This document shows, in pieces, positions 8,402 through 16,305 of a stretch of 18,762 bases of DNA. Below the pieces are notes generated by a model. It searched no databases, was not told the DNA's origin, and worked only from the letters and a program-made list of their open reading frames with translations. The stretch is from JAGMDK01 sp023128695. GTDB lineage: Bacteria; Planctomycetota; Phycisphaerae; UBA1845; Fen-1342. Within the stretch, counting starts at the first letter, position 1. Every line of letters begins with the position of its first letter. Location: assembly GCA_030628805.1 (NCBI GenBank), contig DAOVQG010000051.1, positions 1 through 18,762 on the forward strand, in the 5' to 3' direction. The translations under genes were made by a program, and so were the position numbers.

Positions 8402-8520
8402 CACGGGCAGCTTGCCTGCCCGTGAACCCTGGCGGGCAGGGACGCCCGCCCCACCGGGCAGGGATGGTGGTGCGGGCCTCTGTGCCCGCCACGGACGGGC
8501 AGGGACGCCCGCCCCACCGG
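8402..8520. repeat. Cluster of intergenic palindromic repeats
   Basis: A 9-bp hairpin (8402-8410 with 8416-8424, cacgggcag/ctgcccgtg) is followed by two exact 25-base copies of one element at 8433-8457 and 8496-8520 (core gggcagggacgcccgcc), each with its own small CGGGC/GCCCG palindrome. A partial, variant copy lies between them. There is no coding capacity. The cluster separates the giant gene from the gene at 8630. Confidence 0.8.
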
Positions 8521-8619
8521 CTTGAATAAGATACAATCTGGACGAATCACACCACTAGTTGCGGTCCGAGCGGTTATACTGCGCACAGCCAGATACGAGT
8601 CTGGCGGCAAGAGGTGTGT

Positions 8620-8624
8620 GGAGG
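8620..8624 (+). promoter_or_regulatory. Shine-Dalgarno deciding the start at 8630
   Basis: GGAGG lies 5 bases before ATG 8630. The frame stays open upstream to 8522 through repeat DNA, but only the start at 8630 has this site and exposes the signal peptide. Confidence 0.75.
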
Positions 8625-8629
8625 TTGAC

Positions 8630-9400
8630 ATGCCACAGACGAGGCGAATCGTATTGATTGCCGTGCCCCTGATGATGGTGAGCGTGTGCTTGCCGGCGGG
8701 GTTTGCCGAGGCCGAGCTTGAGCTGGTCCTGACGAGCGATCCGTACGTGCAGGCCGGCGAACCGGTAACCTGCGAACTCTGGATGGACGGCATCAGTTGC
8801 GAGCCCGAGGTCCCGCCCGCGACGGGGTTCCAAGCGTACCTCGGCTTCCTGCCCGACAAGCTGGAATTCATCGACGGCAGCTACACAGAAGAGCCGTTCG
8901 GACTGCCGCTCATGCCGATTGTCGATTTAGGGGGGGCCCTGGACCTCGCCGCCGGTACGAATCCGTTTCAGGGCCAGCTCCCGGCGTGCGGGCAGCATCA
9001 CTTGGCGACGTTGCACTTCAGCGCTCTCGCTGACGGGGAGGGCTGTAACTACATTTACTTTCGCGACCATTTCCCGGAGACCTGCATCGTGGATCTCGAG
9101 GTCAATCGGATTCTGCCGGAGCTTCTTTCAGCTCCCCCCTCCGTCTCGCCGGTGGATTTTGACGCGGACTGCGACGTGGACATCGTTGATTTCGAGGTTT
9201 TCTCCGGCTGCCTGGCGGGCCCGGATGTTACAGAACCGCCCCCAGGGTGCGATCCCTTGAACTTCGCCGCGGCTGATCTTGCCAACGACGGCGACGTGGA
9301 TCTGGAAGACTTTGCAACCTTTCAGACCTCGTTTACGGGCAGTGCCGCTGATAATCCAAAGGTTGTGCCTAACCCCAAATCGAACACTGGGGGAGCTTGA
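8630..9400 (+). CDS. Secreted cohesin-like plus dockerin-like protein
   Basis: The protein has 256 residues. Residues 1-28 are a signal peptide (MPQTRRIVLIAVPLMM, ending GFAEA). Residues about 30-165 form one cohesin-like beta-sandwich: ELVLTSDPYVQAGEPV, then TGFQAYLGFLPDKLEF at the characteristic strand, a GGALDLAAGTNPF stretch and HHLATLHFSAL near the end. Residues about 174-238 are a two-loop dockerin-like region: DFDADCDVDIVDFEVF, a CLAGP turn, then DLANDGDVDLEDFATF and QTSFTG. The same two-loop type ends the protein at 16306-17436. Both partner types in one small polypeptide would let it act as an adaptor or polymerise, which is inference. No anchor or enzyme domain is visible. Confidence 0.85.
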   Translation: MPQTRRIVLIAVPLMMVSVCLPAGFAEAELELVLTSDPYVQAGEPVTCELWMDGISCEPEVPPATGFQAYLGFLPDKLEFIDGSYTEEPFGLPLMPIVDLGGALDLAAGTNPFQGQLPACGQHHLATLHFSALADGEGCNYIYFRDHFPETCIVDLEVNRILPELLSAPPSVSPVDFDADCDVDIVDFEVFSGCLAGPDVTEPPPGCDPLNFAAADLANDGDVDLEDFATFQTSFTGSAADNPKVVPNPKSNTGGA

Positions 9401-9575
9401 ACAGCCCTGGTGAGAGTGCCCGGGGCGCACCGCTTCTTTCTATCGCTTGATGCGCACGGCACACCCAAGACGCACTATATTCTTACAGCAAAGATGTAGG
9501 GTGTACGAACAAGCCGGGGCAAGTAGCCTCGTGGTAATATGCGCGCTGGTTCGAACGCCGCGGGAGCTAAACAAG

Positions 9576-10208
9576 ATGCGTCTATTGGGGATCTTCATCG
9601 CGCTCGCACTGCTGTTCGCCGCGCCCCTGTTCATCTTCGGCGACCGCTTCGACATCGCCCTGGAGGGTGAAAGAGGCGTGGCCTGGCTGCAAGGTTGTGG
9701 AAGCTGGGCCTGGGCCGCGGGTAGCGGGCTCATCATCGCCGATCTCGTACTGCCCATCCCGGCGACCGCCGTCATGGCCGCGCTGGGCATCACCTACGGA
9801 TTGGTTGTCGGCGGCTTGCTGAGCGGAAGCGCTTCGTTCATAGCTGGGGCCATTGCTTACGCCGCCACTCGGATGATGGGACCGCGGGCAGCCGAGTTCC
9901 TCGTGGGCCGAAAGGACCTGCGGCGGGCCACCACCTTTTTCGAACGTTCGGGCGGCTACGCCGTGGCCATGTCTCGCCCGCTTCCGCTGTTGCCCGAGGT
10001 GGTGGCTTGTTTGGCCGGGCTGGCGCGGATGCCGGCCCGCGCCTTCTTCCTCGCCCTGGCGTGCGGCAGCCTGCCATCGGGATTCGTCTACGCGGGCGTG
10101 GGGGCCTTGGCCGTGGATCGTCCGCTGATAGCTCTGGCGCTGGGTGTGATCATTCCCGTCCTGTTCTGGACCATCGCCCGAGGCCTGCTCGGAGTAAAGC
10201 AGGCTTGA
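9576..10208 (+). CDS. VTT/TVP38-type (DedA-related) membrane protein
   Basis: The protein has 210 residues and sits in the inner membrane. Hydrophobic segments lie at about 3-20, 44-58, 62-95, 150-178 and 184-203. The VTT domain (SNARE-associated/TVP38 superfamily, about 55-180) shows the expected landmarks: LPIPATAVMAALGITYG, a GSASFIAGAIAYAATR glycine-rich helix, FFERSGGYAVAMSRPLPLLPE with the conserved Arg-Pro, and AGLARM. Some members of the wider DedA/VTT superfamily are linked to lipid scrambling or membrane homeostasis; the substrate here is unknown. ATG 9576 was chosen because GGGAG lies 9 bases upstream and a membrane helix follows at once; an in-frame ATG at 9447 would add a tail with no obvious purpose. 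The last 59 bases overlap the 3' end of the reverse-strand methyltransferase gene. Confidence 0.85.
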   Translation: MRLLGIFIALALLFAAPLFIFGDRFDIALEGERGVAWLQGCGSWAWAAGSGLIIADLVLPIPATAVMAALGITYGLVVGGLLSGSASFIAGAIAYAATRMMGPRAAEFLVGRKDLRRATTFFERSGGYAVAMSRPLPLLPEVVACLAGLARMPARAFFLALACGSLPSGFVYAGVGALAVDRPLIALALGVIIPVLFWTIARGLLGVKQA

Positions 10209-11211
10209 CACCCCAGACAATCGCATGTGGCGCCGGCCGCGTGTCCGGGACCTCCGTGATCGATTCGAAGCCGCTGTCAGACAGCATCGCCGCGATCTCA
10301 TCACGCCGATACACTCGCCCGCCGCGGCTGATCAGCAGCATGTTCAGAGCAAACAGCGCGGACATCAGCGGCGCGGTTCCGGCTGGGTCAAGCATCAAAT
10401 CCACCACGTAGATCACGCCGCCCGGCTCCAAGGTCTCGTGCGCCCGTTGAATGATGTCCCGCGTCAGCTCAGGCTGGCATTGATGCAGCATGCCCGCAAG
10501 CAGGACGGCATCAAAGTCGCCCCCGAAGCTTGCCGGGTCGCGAAAATCGCCCGCTTCAACCTCGATCCGGTCCGTCAGGCCGGCCGCTTCCAGGAGTTCA
10601 CGGGCGATCGCCGCCACCGCCGGCAGGTCGCGGACCACGGCCCGCAGCCCGGGGTGCTTTTGCACCAACAACGCCGCCAACGTGCCCGGCCCGCCCGCCA
10701 GGTCGAGCAGCTTGCGACGACCAGTCAGATTGATATAGTGGACCAGGTCCACGCCCATGCTCTTGGCGCGGGAGTGCATCGCCAGCACGAACTGCCGCGT
10801 CTTCTGGGGGTCGTCGCCCAGGTGTAGTTCGGGCGGCACCACCGGTTCCCCCCGCCGAACCGCCTCGCCGAGCCGGCCCCACAACCCGTACATTTGCGCG
10901 CCGAGCAGGACGGCATCACCGAGGTATCGCGGCTCACCGCGCACCAGGAGCCCCCGGGAGGCGGGCGTGTTCGCATACCCGGCGTCGGTCCGTCGCACAA
11001 GTCCCAAGGCGCAGCACGCATCGAGCAGCATTTTCGTGGTTGGTTCCGGCAGCGCAAGATCGCCGGCCACGTCGCCCGCCGAGCGGGTCTGGTCCCGCAA
11101 GGCCGTGAACAGCTCCAGCTCGATCGCCGTGTGCAGCGTTTGCGACTTCCAGAAACCCGTGGCGATATCGGAAATCAATTCCGTGCCTTCCCGCCGCTGG
11201 TTTTCCGTCAT
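10150..11211 (-). CDS. SAM-dependent O-methyltransferase-like protein
   Basis: The protein has 353 residues and is cytoplasmic. It has the two-part layout of the dimeric O-methyltransferases (AcsF/CrtF/plant OMT type): a winged-helix dimerisation domain at about 12-95 (LHTAIELELFTAL, TTKMLLDACCALGLV), then a Rossmann-like catalytic domain with motif I LLDLAGGPGT at 168-177, the acidic RDLP at 194-197, and GDFRD at 221-225. H243 in GMLHQCQPE sits where the family's catalytic base lies. The core ends with IVWGVKPA; the last 15 or so residues are encoded inside the convergent VTT gene and look like an overrun. The substrate cannot be told. ATG 11211 has a purine-rich AAGGGA site upstream. Transcribed divergently from the methyltransferase at 11438. 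Confidence 0.85.
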   Translation of the reverse strand: MTENQRREGTELISDIATGFWKSQTLHTAIELELFTALRDQTRSAGDVAGDLALPEPTTKMLLDACCALGLVRRTDAGYANTPASRGLLVRGEPRYLGDAVLLGAQMYGLWGRLGEAVRRGEPVVPPELHLGDDPQKTRQFVLAMHSRAKSMGVDLVHYINLTGRRKLLDLAGGPGTLAALLVQKHPGLRAVVRDLPAVAAIARELLEAAGLTDRIEVEAGDFRDPASFGGDFDAVLLAGMLHQCQPELTRDIIQRAHETLEPGGVIYVVDLMLDPAGTAPLMSALFALNMLLISRGGRVYRRDEIAAMLSDSGFESITEVPDTRPAPHAIVWGVKPALLRAGLGRWSRTGRE

Positions 11212-11230
11212 TGCAGAATCCCTTGTTGCT

Positions 11231-11253
11231 ATTGTGAGGGAGCCTTCCACAAT
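11231..11253. promoter_or_regulatory. Candidate operator between divergent methyltransferase genes
   Basis: ATTGTG at 11231-11236 is inverted as CACAAT at 11248-11253 around an 11-base GC-rich spacer, 20 bases upstream of the reverse-strand start. A GATAAT at 11273-11278 could be a -10 for the forward gene, but I see no matching -35. The palindrome is short, so chance is possible. Confidence 0.25.
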
Positions 11254-11295
11254 ATACGGATTGTAACGATTGGATAATGGAGTGTTATGCCCGCA

Positions 11296-11382
11296 GGTGC
11301 GAGAAAGGATTCTCGCACCAGCAGAGTCGGATAGTCGCACTCGCGAACAGAAATCGAGAACCCACGTTGGGGACAACGTGGG
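11296..11382. repeat. Two consecutive hairpins upstream of the forward methyltransferase
   Basis: The first pairs 11296-11305 with 11310-11319 (ggtgcgagaa/ttctcgcacc, 10 bp, 4-base loop). The second pairs 11361-11369 with 11374-11382 (cccacgttg/caacgtggg, 9 bp, 4-base loop). The style matches the other palindromic repeat clusters of the window. If transcribed they would lie in the 5' leader of the gene at 11438. Confidence 0.7.
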
Positions 11383-11437
11383 GCACCCGACAAGTATTCA
11401 AAGGTCAGGGACCAGAATCGCAGGGAGACGGATCGCG

Positions 11438-12184
11438 ATGGATATGGAGGCTTTCTTTACGCTGCATAGTGACATTCCCCGGGAGGGTCCTGGGAGTGAC
11501 GAAGCCACGAGAGAGGCCATTCGGCGACTACCTCCGCTGCCGTCGGGGGCGCGCATCCTCGATCTGGGTTGCGGCCCGGGCAAGCAGACACTGGTTCTGG
11601 CCCGGCACTTTCGCACGCCCGTCATCGCCGTGGATTTCCACGCCCCGTTCCTGGATTGTCTGCGGCGATCAGCCGAGGTTGAGGGGCTCTCAGACCTGGT
11701 CAGGACGCGGCTCGGCCGGATGGAAGAGCTTGAAGAACAGGCCGGCAGCGTGGACCTGATCTGGATCGAAGGCGCCATTTTTGTTGTCGGGTTTGCCGAG
11801 GGCTTGCGTCTTTGGCGCCCGCTGCTGCGTGACAGAGGCTTGCTGGTCGCCAGCGAGGCGACCTGGCTCACTGACAATCCACCGGCGAAAGCCCAGGCAT
11901 TCTTCCGTGAGGCCTATCCGGCCATGACGACAGTTGAAGGGAACACGAGAACTGCGGCTGAGTGCGGGTACGAGGTTACTGACCACTTCACCCTCCCGCG
12001 GTCGGCTTGGTGGAACGAATACTACACGCCGCTGACCGAACGCATGGCCCGGCTGCGCCAGGAGGCCGATACCAATCCAGCCCTGGCCGAGGTCCTTGAC
12101 GATACCGAACGCGAGATTGCCATGTTTGAGCGTCATGGTGATGCGTTCGGCTGCGTCTTCTACCTGATGCGCAAAACGAGCTAA
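11438..12184 (+). CDS. Class I SAM-dependent methyltransferase
   Basis: The protein has 248 residues and is cytoplasmic. The Rossmann domain has motif I ILDLGCGPGKQT at 40-51 (the SAM-binding glycine loop), the acidic end of the second strand at D66 in VIAVDFHAPF, DLIWIEGAIF at 106-115, and RDRGLLVASEATWL at the fourth/fifth strand. The C-terminal half is rich in aromatic residues (SAWWNEYYTPL, about 189-199), a likely substrate lid. Its length is normal for stand-alone members of the family. ATG 11438 was chosen over the open frame upstream because AGGGAG lies 10 bases before it and the upstream part is repeat DNA; ATG 11444 is an alternative. Its substrate is unknown. It is unrelated in layout to the reverse-strand methyltransferase next to it. 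Confidence 0.85.
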   Translation: MDMEAFFTLHSDIPREGPGSDEATREAIRRLPPLPSGARILDLGCGPGKQTLVLARHFRTPVIAVDFHAPFLDCLRRSAEVEGLSDLVRTRLGRMEELEEQAGSVDLIWIEGAIFVVGFAEGLRLWRPLLRDRGLLVASEATWLTDNPPAKAQAFFREAYPAMTTVEGNTRTAAECGYEVTDHFTLPRSAWWNEYYTPLTERMARLRQEADTNPALAEVLDDTEREIAMFERHGDAFGCVFYLMRKTS

Positions 12185-12303
12185 CGCTGCGGGGAACGAC
12201 AGACCGCCCATATTGTCCCGCATGTGGCTACCAACTGACCGGCCTGGCGACGGAGGGAAGTTGCCCCGAGTGCGGGACCGCATTCCGACAAAAAAACCGA
12301 TGA
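12142..12303 (+). pseudogene. Start-less zinc-ribbon fragment
   Basis: From 12214 the frame reads CPACGYQLTGLATEGSCPEC and then a short tail ending at TGA 12301-12303. This is the CPxCGYxLxGL...CPECG zinc ribbon that often opens planctomycete proteins. The frame is open only from 12142, has no ATG, GTG or TTG before the first cysteine pair, and overlaps the end of the methyltransferase gene in another frame. The ribbon is intact but nothing follows it, so I read it as a remnant. A very short expressed peptide with an unusual start is possible but less likely. Confidence 0.55.
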
Positions 12304-12670
12304 CACACATGTAGCAGCGTGTAGCGGCCGATCGAGATTTGCGGCCAGGACGCCCCCTGGAGGATTCTCAATTGGTGATAGATATGGGGGAGCAATATCT
12401 TATGCCCCTTCGTGTCCTTCGTGGTTGGAAATTGAACCACGAAGGGTACGAAGGACACGAAGAGTAAAGAGTAAGAGGCTTGTACGGGAGAATCATCGTC
12501 GGCAAACGCTCATGGAATCCGTGTTCCGCGCGAGATCAGGTAGGCGTTGAGAATATTCACCCTGCCCCTACGAATAAAGTCCGTGACGGCTCGTCTTCTG
12601 TAGATAGGTTGAGATCCGGCACTACCCCGATGATGTTGCCAGGCCGACTCGTATGTGATGAGGGTAAACC
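12304..12670. other. Intergenic region before the CotH-like gene
   Basis: These 367 bases have lower GC than the genes around them and hold one inverted repeat (12408-12462) but no convincing gene. Short open frames on both strands have no ribosome sites or recognisable content. The promoter of the CotH operon should lie here; I found no good sigma-70-like pair. Confidence 0.5.
12408..12462. repeat. Inverted repeat of the cttcgtgtccttcgtggtt type
   Basis: The left arm 12408-12426 is the reverse complement of the right arm 12435-12462, except that the right arm carries 9 extra bases (gtacgaagg) inside it, an internal near-duplication of gacacgaagg-like units. The 8-base loop is ggaaattg. I recall similar accacgaaggacacgaag words as dispersed intergenic repeats in planctomycete and verrucomicrobial genomes. 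Confidence 0.75.
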
Positions 12671-15600
12671 ATGCTTTCCTGCAAGAGAACACCGTTTCTC
12701 GTGATCGTAGCGGCTGGAATGGTCCTGGCCGGTGCCGACGGCTTGCTGGCCGACAACCCGCTCATCACGGAGTTCATGGCGTCCAATGACTCCACCCTGC
12801 TCGACGAGGACGGCGAGTTCTCGGACTGGATCGAGATTCACAATCCTGCCCCGCCGATCCTGAATCTGGCCGGCTGGTACCTCACCGACGACGACGGCGA
12901 TCTGACCAAATGGCAATTCCCCATTATGACTCTGGCCCCCGGCGACTACCTGATCGTGTTCGCCTCCAGCAAGGACCGGGCGGTCCCCGGCCTGGAGTTG
13001 CACACCAATTTCAAGCTCTCCGCCGACGGCGAGTACCTGGCCCTGGTGCAGCCGGACGGCGTGACGGTCGCGCACGAGTTCTCGCCGGAGTTTCCCGAGC
13101 AGCGTAGCGACGTCTCTTACGGTCTGTATGGCGGCCAGGAGCAGTTTTTCGCGCCCGCGACGCCGGGCGTGCCGAATAATCCGGGTTTCGCGGGCTTCGT
13201 GGCCGATCCGCAATTCAGCCAGCCGCACGGCTTCTATGAGACACCGTTCAACGTCACGCTCAGCACCGCGAGTGAGGGCGCGACAATCCGCTATACGATT
13301 GACGGTAGTGCGCCTACTCCCGCAAACGGGACCCTGTATAGCGGCCCTATAGCCATTAACACGACCACCTGTCTGCGGGCCGCGGCGTTTAAGAACGATT
13401 GGCTGCCGTCCTACGCGCGGACGCAGACGTATATCTTTCTGGATCACGTGCTGCTCCAGCCGCCTGATCCACCCGGCTTTCCCGCCACGTGGGGCTGGGA
13501 TCAGTTTGCCGAGCCGCCGGAGTGGACGCCGGCCGACTACGCGATGGACCCGTTCGTGGTCAACAACGTGCCGCTCTACGACGCGTCCGGGCCGTTCGAC
13601 GTCAAGGATGCCCTGTTGGCGATCCCGACCATCTCGCTGGTGATGGACCGCGAGGACCTGTTCAATCAGAGCCCCGACCCGGCGATCGGCGGCATCTACG
13701 TCAACACCTGGGAGGAGGGCGTGTTGTGGGAACGGCCCGGGTCGCTCGAAATGATCTTTCCGGACGGCTCCGCAGGCTTCCAGGTCAACGCCGGCGTGCG
13801 AATCTACGGCGGCATGGGCCGCGCGGCATGGGCCAAGAAGCATACGTTCCGCATCTTTTTCAAAAGCGATTACGGGCCGACGAAGCTGGAGTACCCGCTG
13901 TTCGGCGAGGACGCGACCGGCGAGTTCGACACGATCATCCTGCGGGCCAACTTCAACGACGGCTGGCACATGCTCTGGGATGCCTGGAACCTGCACCGGG
14001 TCCAGACGATACGGGATGAGTGGGTGCGGGCCTCACAAATCGCCATGGGTTCGGTAGGTTCCCACGGCACGTTCGTCCATCTGTATGTCGACGGCCTGTA
14101 CTGGGGCCTGTACAACCCGGTGGAACGCCCCGACGCATCCTTCTCCGCCAGCTACTTGGGCGGGGATCGGGACGAGTGGGATGCGTTGCACGACGGCGAG
14201 CCGATCGAGGGGGATACCCTCGCGTGGGAACAGGCCCAGCAGATGGCTGACGAGGGCTTGGGCACCAACGAGGCGTATCAGCGCATTCAGGGCAACAATC
14301 CCGATGGCACGCCCAATCCCGAGTATGACAACCTGCTCGACGTCGTTAATCTTGCCGACTACATGCTCCTCAATTTCCATGCCGGCACCCAGGACTGGGA
14401 CTACCACAACTGGTACGCCGGACGGCGGCGGGTCAACAGCGCAGGCTACAAGATATACGTCTGGGACGCCGAGATCTCCAACCTTGAACTCGAGGGCGGC
14501 GCCGAGTTGATCGACATGGACAATCCCGGCCACCCGAGCCACTTGTTCCAGGCCCTGCGCCAGAACGCTGAGTTCCGCCTGCTCTTTGCCGACCGCGTGC
14601 AGCGGTTTTTCTTCAATGACGGGGCGCTGACGCCGGCTAACGCCACAGCTCGCTACGAAGCATTGGCGACCTTCGTCGATCGCGCGATCGTGGGCGAGTC
14701 GGCTCGCTGGGGCGACGCCGTCCGCATCCCCGCCTACACCCGCGACGCCGAATGGAGCACCGAACGCAACTGGCTGCTCTACGAGTATTTCCCGCAACGT
14801 ACCGCCATCGTGCTGGACTACCTGCGATTCTCCGGCCTGTATCCCTTCGTGGAAGCCCCGGTCTTTTACATCAACGGCTCATACCAGCACGGCGGCGAGA
14901 TTCAGCCGGGTGACGCACTCTCCATGACCGCGCCGGCGGGCACGATCTGGTATACGCTCGACGGCAGCGACCCGCGGCTGCCCACGACGACTGATCCTGA
15001 TTTATTAGTTCCGCCCGGCGCGCCGTGGCAGTACCTCGATGACGGTTCCGACCAGGGCACGGCGTGGCGCGTGGGTCCGGTATCGTGGCCGGCCGGCCGG
15101 GCCCAACTCGGCTACGGCGACGGCGATGAGGCCACGGTGGTTTATTGCGGGCCCAGCTATCCCGTCTGTAACTCGAACAATTACATCACCACATATTTCA
15201 GGCATTCATTTACCATCGCGGATGCGTCGCAGTACACAGGCATGATGCTGTACCTGCTGCGCGATGACGGGGCCGTGGTCTATCTCAACGGGCAGGAGAT
15301 CGCCCGCAGCAACATGGAGCCCGGCGTGCCGATTTATTACTACACCATGGCCTGGGACGCCGGCGAAACCGAGGGCGTTTGGTTCGAGTACCCGGTGGAC
15401 CCGGTCGGCCTGCTCGTCGAGGGTGAGAACATCCTGGCCGTCGAGGTCCACCAGCATTCACCTTTCAGCAGTGACATCAGCTTCGACCTCGCCCTGCTGG
15501 CCGGCGAAAGCGACCCCGGCGGCGTCTCCCCCACGGCGATCGAGTACACGGGGCCGATCACGCTGAGCGAGACCACGCCCGTCAAGGCCCGCGTGCTGGA

Positions 15601-16300
15601 TACCGAGCAGTGGAGCGCGTTGAACGAGGCGACTTACACCGTCGATGTGCCGGTGGTGCTCTACATTAACGAGTTCATGGCCGACAACGACAGTGTGATC
15701 GAGGATCCGGACGAGCCGGGGGCCTACGAGGATTGGATCGAAATCTACAATCCGGGCGCATCAGCCGTCGATCTAAGTGGCATGTATCTGACCGACGATC
15801 TGGCCGACCCAACCCAGTACCAGATCCCGGCGGGCGTGAGCATTCCCGCCGGTGGGTTCCTCCTGTTCTGGGCGGACGATGACGACGGACAGGGGCCGGT
15901 GCACACCAACTTCAAGCTTGGCAAGAATGGCGAAGAGATCGGCTTGTACGACACCGACGCCAATGGGAACATGGCGATCGATACGCTGACGTTCGGGGCC
16001 CAGACGACCGACGTCTCGCAGGGCCGGGTCCCCGACGGCGGTCCGAACTGGGCCTTCTTTGACGACTCCACCCCGGGCAGCTCGAACAGCCTGCCCGGCG
16101 ACTGCAACTGCGACGGCGGCGTGAGCTGGCGGGATATCGACTACTTCATCGCGGCCATGAACGACAACCTGGCGGCTTGGGAAGCACTCTTCCTCCCCGG
16201 CGCGCCGAGTTGCTCATTCTGGAACTGCGACGTCAACGCCGACGGCACGGTCTCGTGGCGCGATATCGATCCCTTCGTGGCGGCGCTCCGCGAGGAGTAG
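12671..16300 (+). CDS. Secreted CotH-kinase/lamin-tail protein with dockerin-like C-terminus
   Basis: The protein has 1209 residues. Approximate order: signal peptide 1-27; lamin-tail domain (LTD) 29-170 (LITEFMASNDS, DWIEIHNP, LAGWYLTDD); chitobiase C-terminal-like sandwich 179-257 (TIRYTIDGSAPT); CotH kinase 318-727; a second chitobiase-like sandwich from 727, split by a jelly-roll-like block (about 772-949: YLDDGSDQGTAW, YLLRDDGAVVYLNG, ENILAVEV) and resuming with YTGPITLSETTPVKARVL to 992; second LTD 993-1138; two-loop dockerin-like tail 1141-1209 (DCNCDGGVSWRDIDYF, DVNADGTVSWRDIDPF). CotH landmarks: KKHTFRIFF with K389/K390, GLYNPVERPDASF, D577 in DWDYHNW and D599 in VWDAE. CotH proteins are atypical secreted kinases (spore coat in Bacillus). 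The start has GAGGG 6 bases upstream. It forms an operon with the next gene, 5 bases away. Kinase activity is inferred. Confidence 0.9.
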   Translation: MLSCKRTPFLVIVAAGMVLAGADGLLADNPLITEFMASNDSTLLDEDGEFSDWIEIHNPAPPILNLAGWYLTDDDGDLTKWQFPIMTLAPGDYLIVFASSKDRAVPGLELHTNFKLSADGEYLALVQPDGVTVAHEFSPEFPEQRSDVSYGLYGGQEQFFAPATPGVPNNPGFAGFVADPQFSQPHGFYETPFNVTLSTASEGATIRYTIDGSAPTPANGTLYSGPIAINTTTCLRAAAFKNDWLPSYARTQTYIFLDHVLLQPPDPPGFPATWGWDQFAEPPEWTPADYAMDPFVVNNVPLYDASGPFDVKDALLAIPTISLVMDREDLFNQSPDPAIGGIYVNTWEEGVLWERPGSLEMIFPDGSAGFQVNAGVRIYGGMGRAAWAKKHTFRIFFKSDYGPTKLEYPLFGEDATGEFDTIILRANFNDGWHMLWDAWNLHRVQTIRDEWVRASQIAMGSVGSHGTFVHLYVDGLYWGLYNPVERPDASFSASYLGGDRDEWDALHDGEPIEGDTLAWEQAQQMADEGLGTNEAYQRIQGNNPDGTPNPEYDNLLDVVNLADYMLLNFHAGTQDWDYHNWYAGRRRVNSAGYKIYVWDAEISNLELEGGAELIDMDNPGHPSHLFQALRQNAEFRLLFADRVQRFFFNDGALTPANATARYEALATFVDRAIVGESARWGDAVRIPAYTRDAEWSTERNWLLYEYFPQRTAIVLDYLRFSGLYPFVEAPVFYINGSYQHGGEIQPGDALSMTAPAGTIWYTLDGSDPRLPTTTDPDLLVPPGAPWQYLDDGSDQGTAWRVGPVSWPAGRAQLGYGDGDEATVVYCGPSYPVCNSNNYITTYFRHSFTIADASQYTGMMLYLLRDDGAVVYLNGQEIARSNMEPGVPIYYYTMAWDAGETEGVWFEYPVDPVGLLVEGENILAVEVHQHSPFSSDISFDLALLAGESDPGGVSPTAIEYTGPITLSETTPVKARVLDTEQWSALNEATYTVDVPVVLYINEFMADNDSVIEDPDEPGAYEDWIEIYNPGASAVDLSGMYLTDDLADPTQYQIPAGVSIPAGGFLLFWADDDDGQGPVHTNFKLGKNGEEIGLYDTDANGNMAIDTLTFGAQTTDVSQGRVPDGGPNWAFFDDSTPGSSNSLPGDCNCDGGVSWRDIDYFIAAMNDNLAAWEALFLPGAPSCSFWNCDVNADGTVSWRDIDPFVAALREE
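16292..16297 (+). promoter_or_regulatory. Shine-Dalgarno inside the end of the CotH-like gene
   Basis: GAGGAG forms the last two sense codons of the CotH-like gene and lies 8 bases before ATG 16306. This ties translation of the two genes together and fixes the start of the second gene, whose frame is open far upstream. Confidence 0.75.
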
Positions 16301-16305
16301 AAGCG

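Noticed and set aside
8402..8520. CRISPR array
   Set aside because: Only two exact copies of a palindromic element with a degenerate copy between them; no regular spacers and no cas genes in the window.
8575..8580. TATACT as a -10 box for the gene at 8630
   Set aside because: Good hexamer and sensible position, but no -35-like sequence at 16-18 bases upstream.
9447..9481. TTGATG and TATATT as a promoter for the VTT gene
   Set aside because: The hexamers are 23 bases apart, too far for a sigma-70-type promoter.
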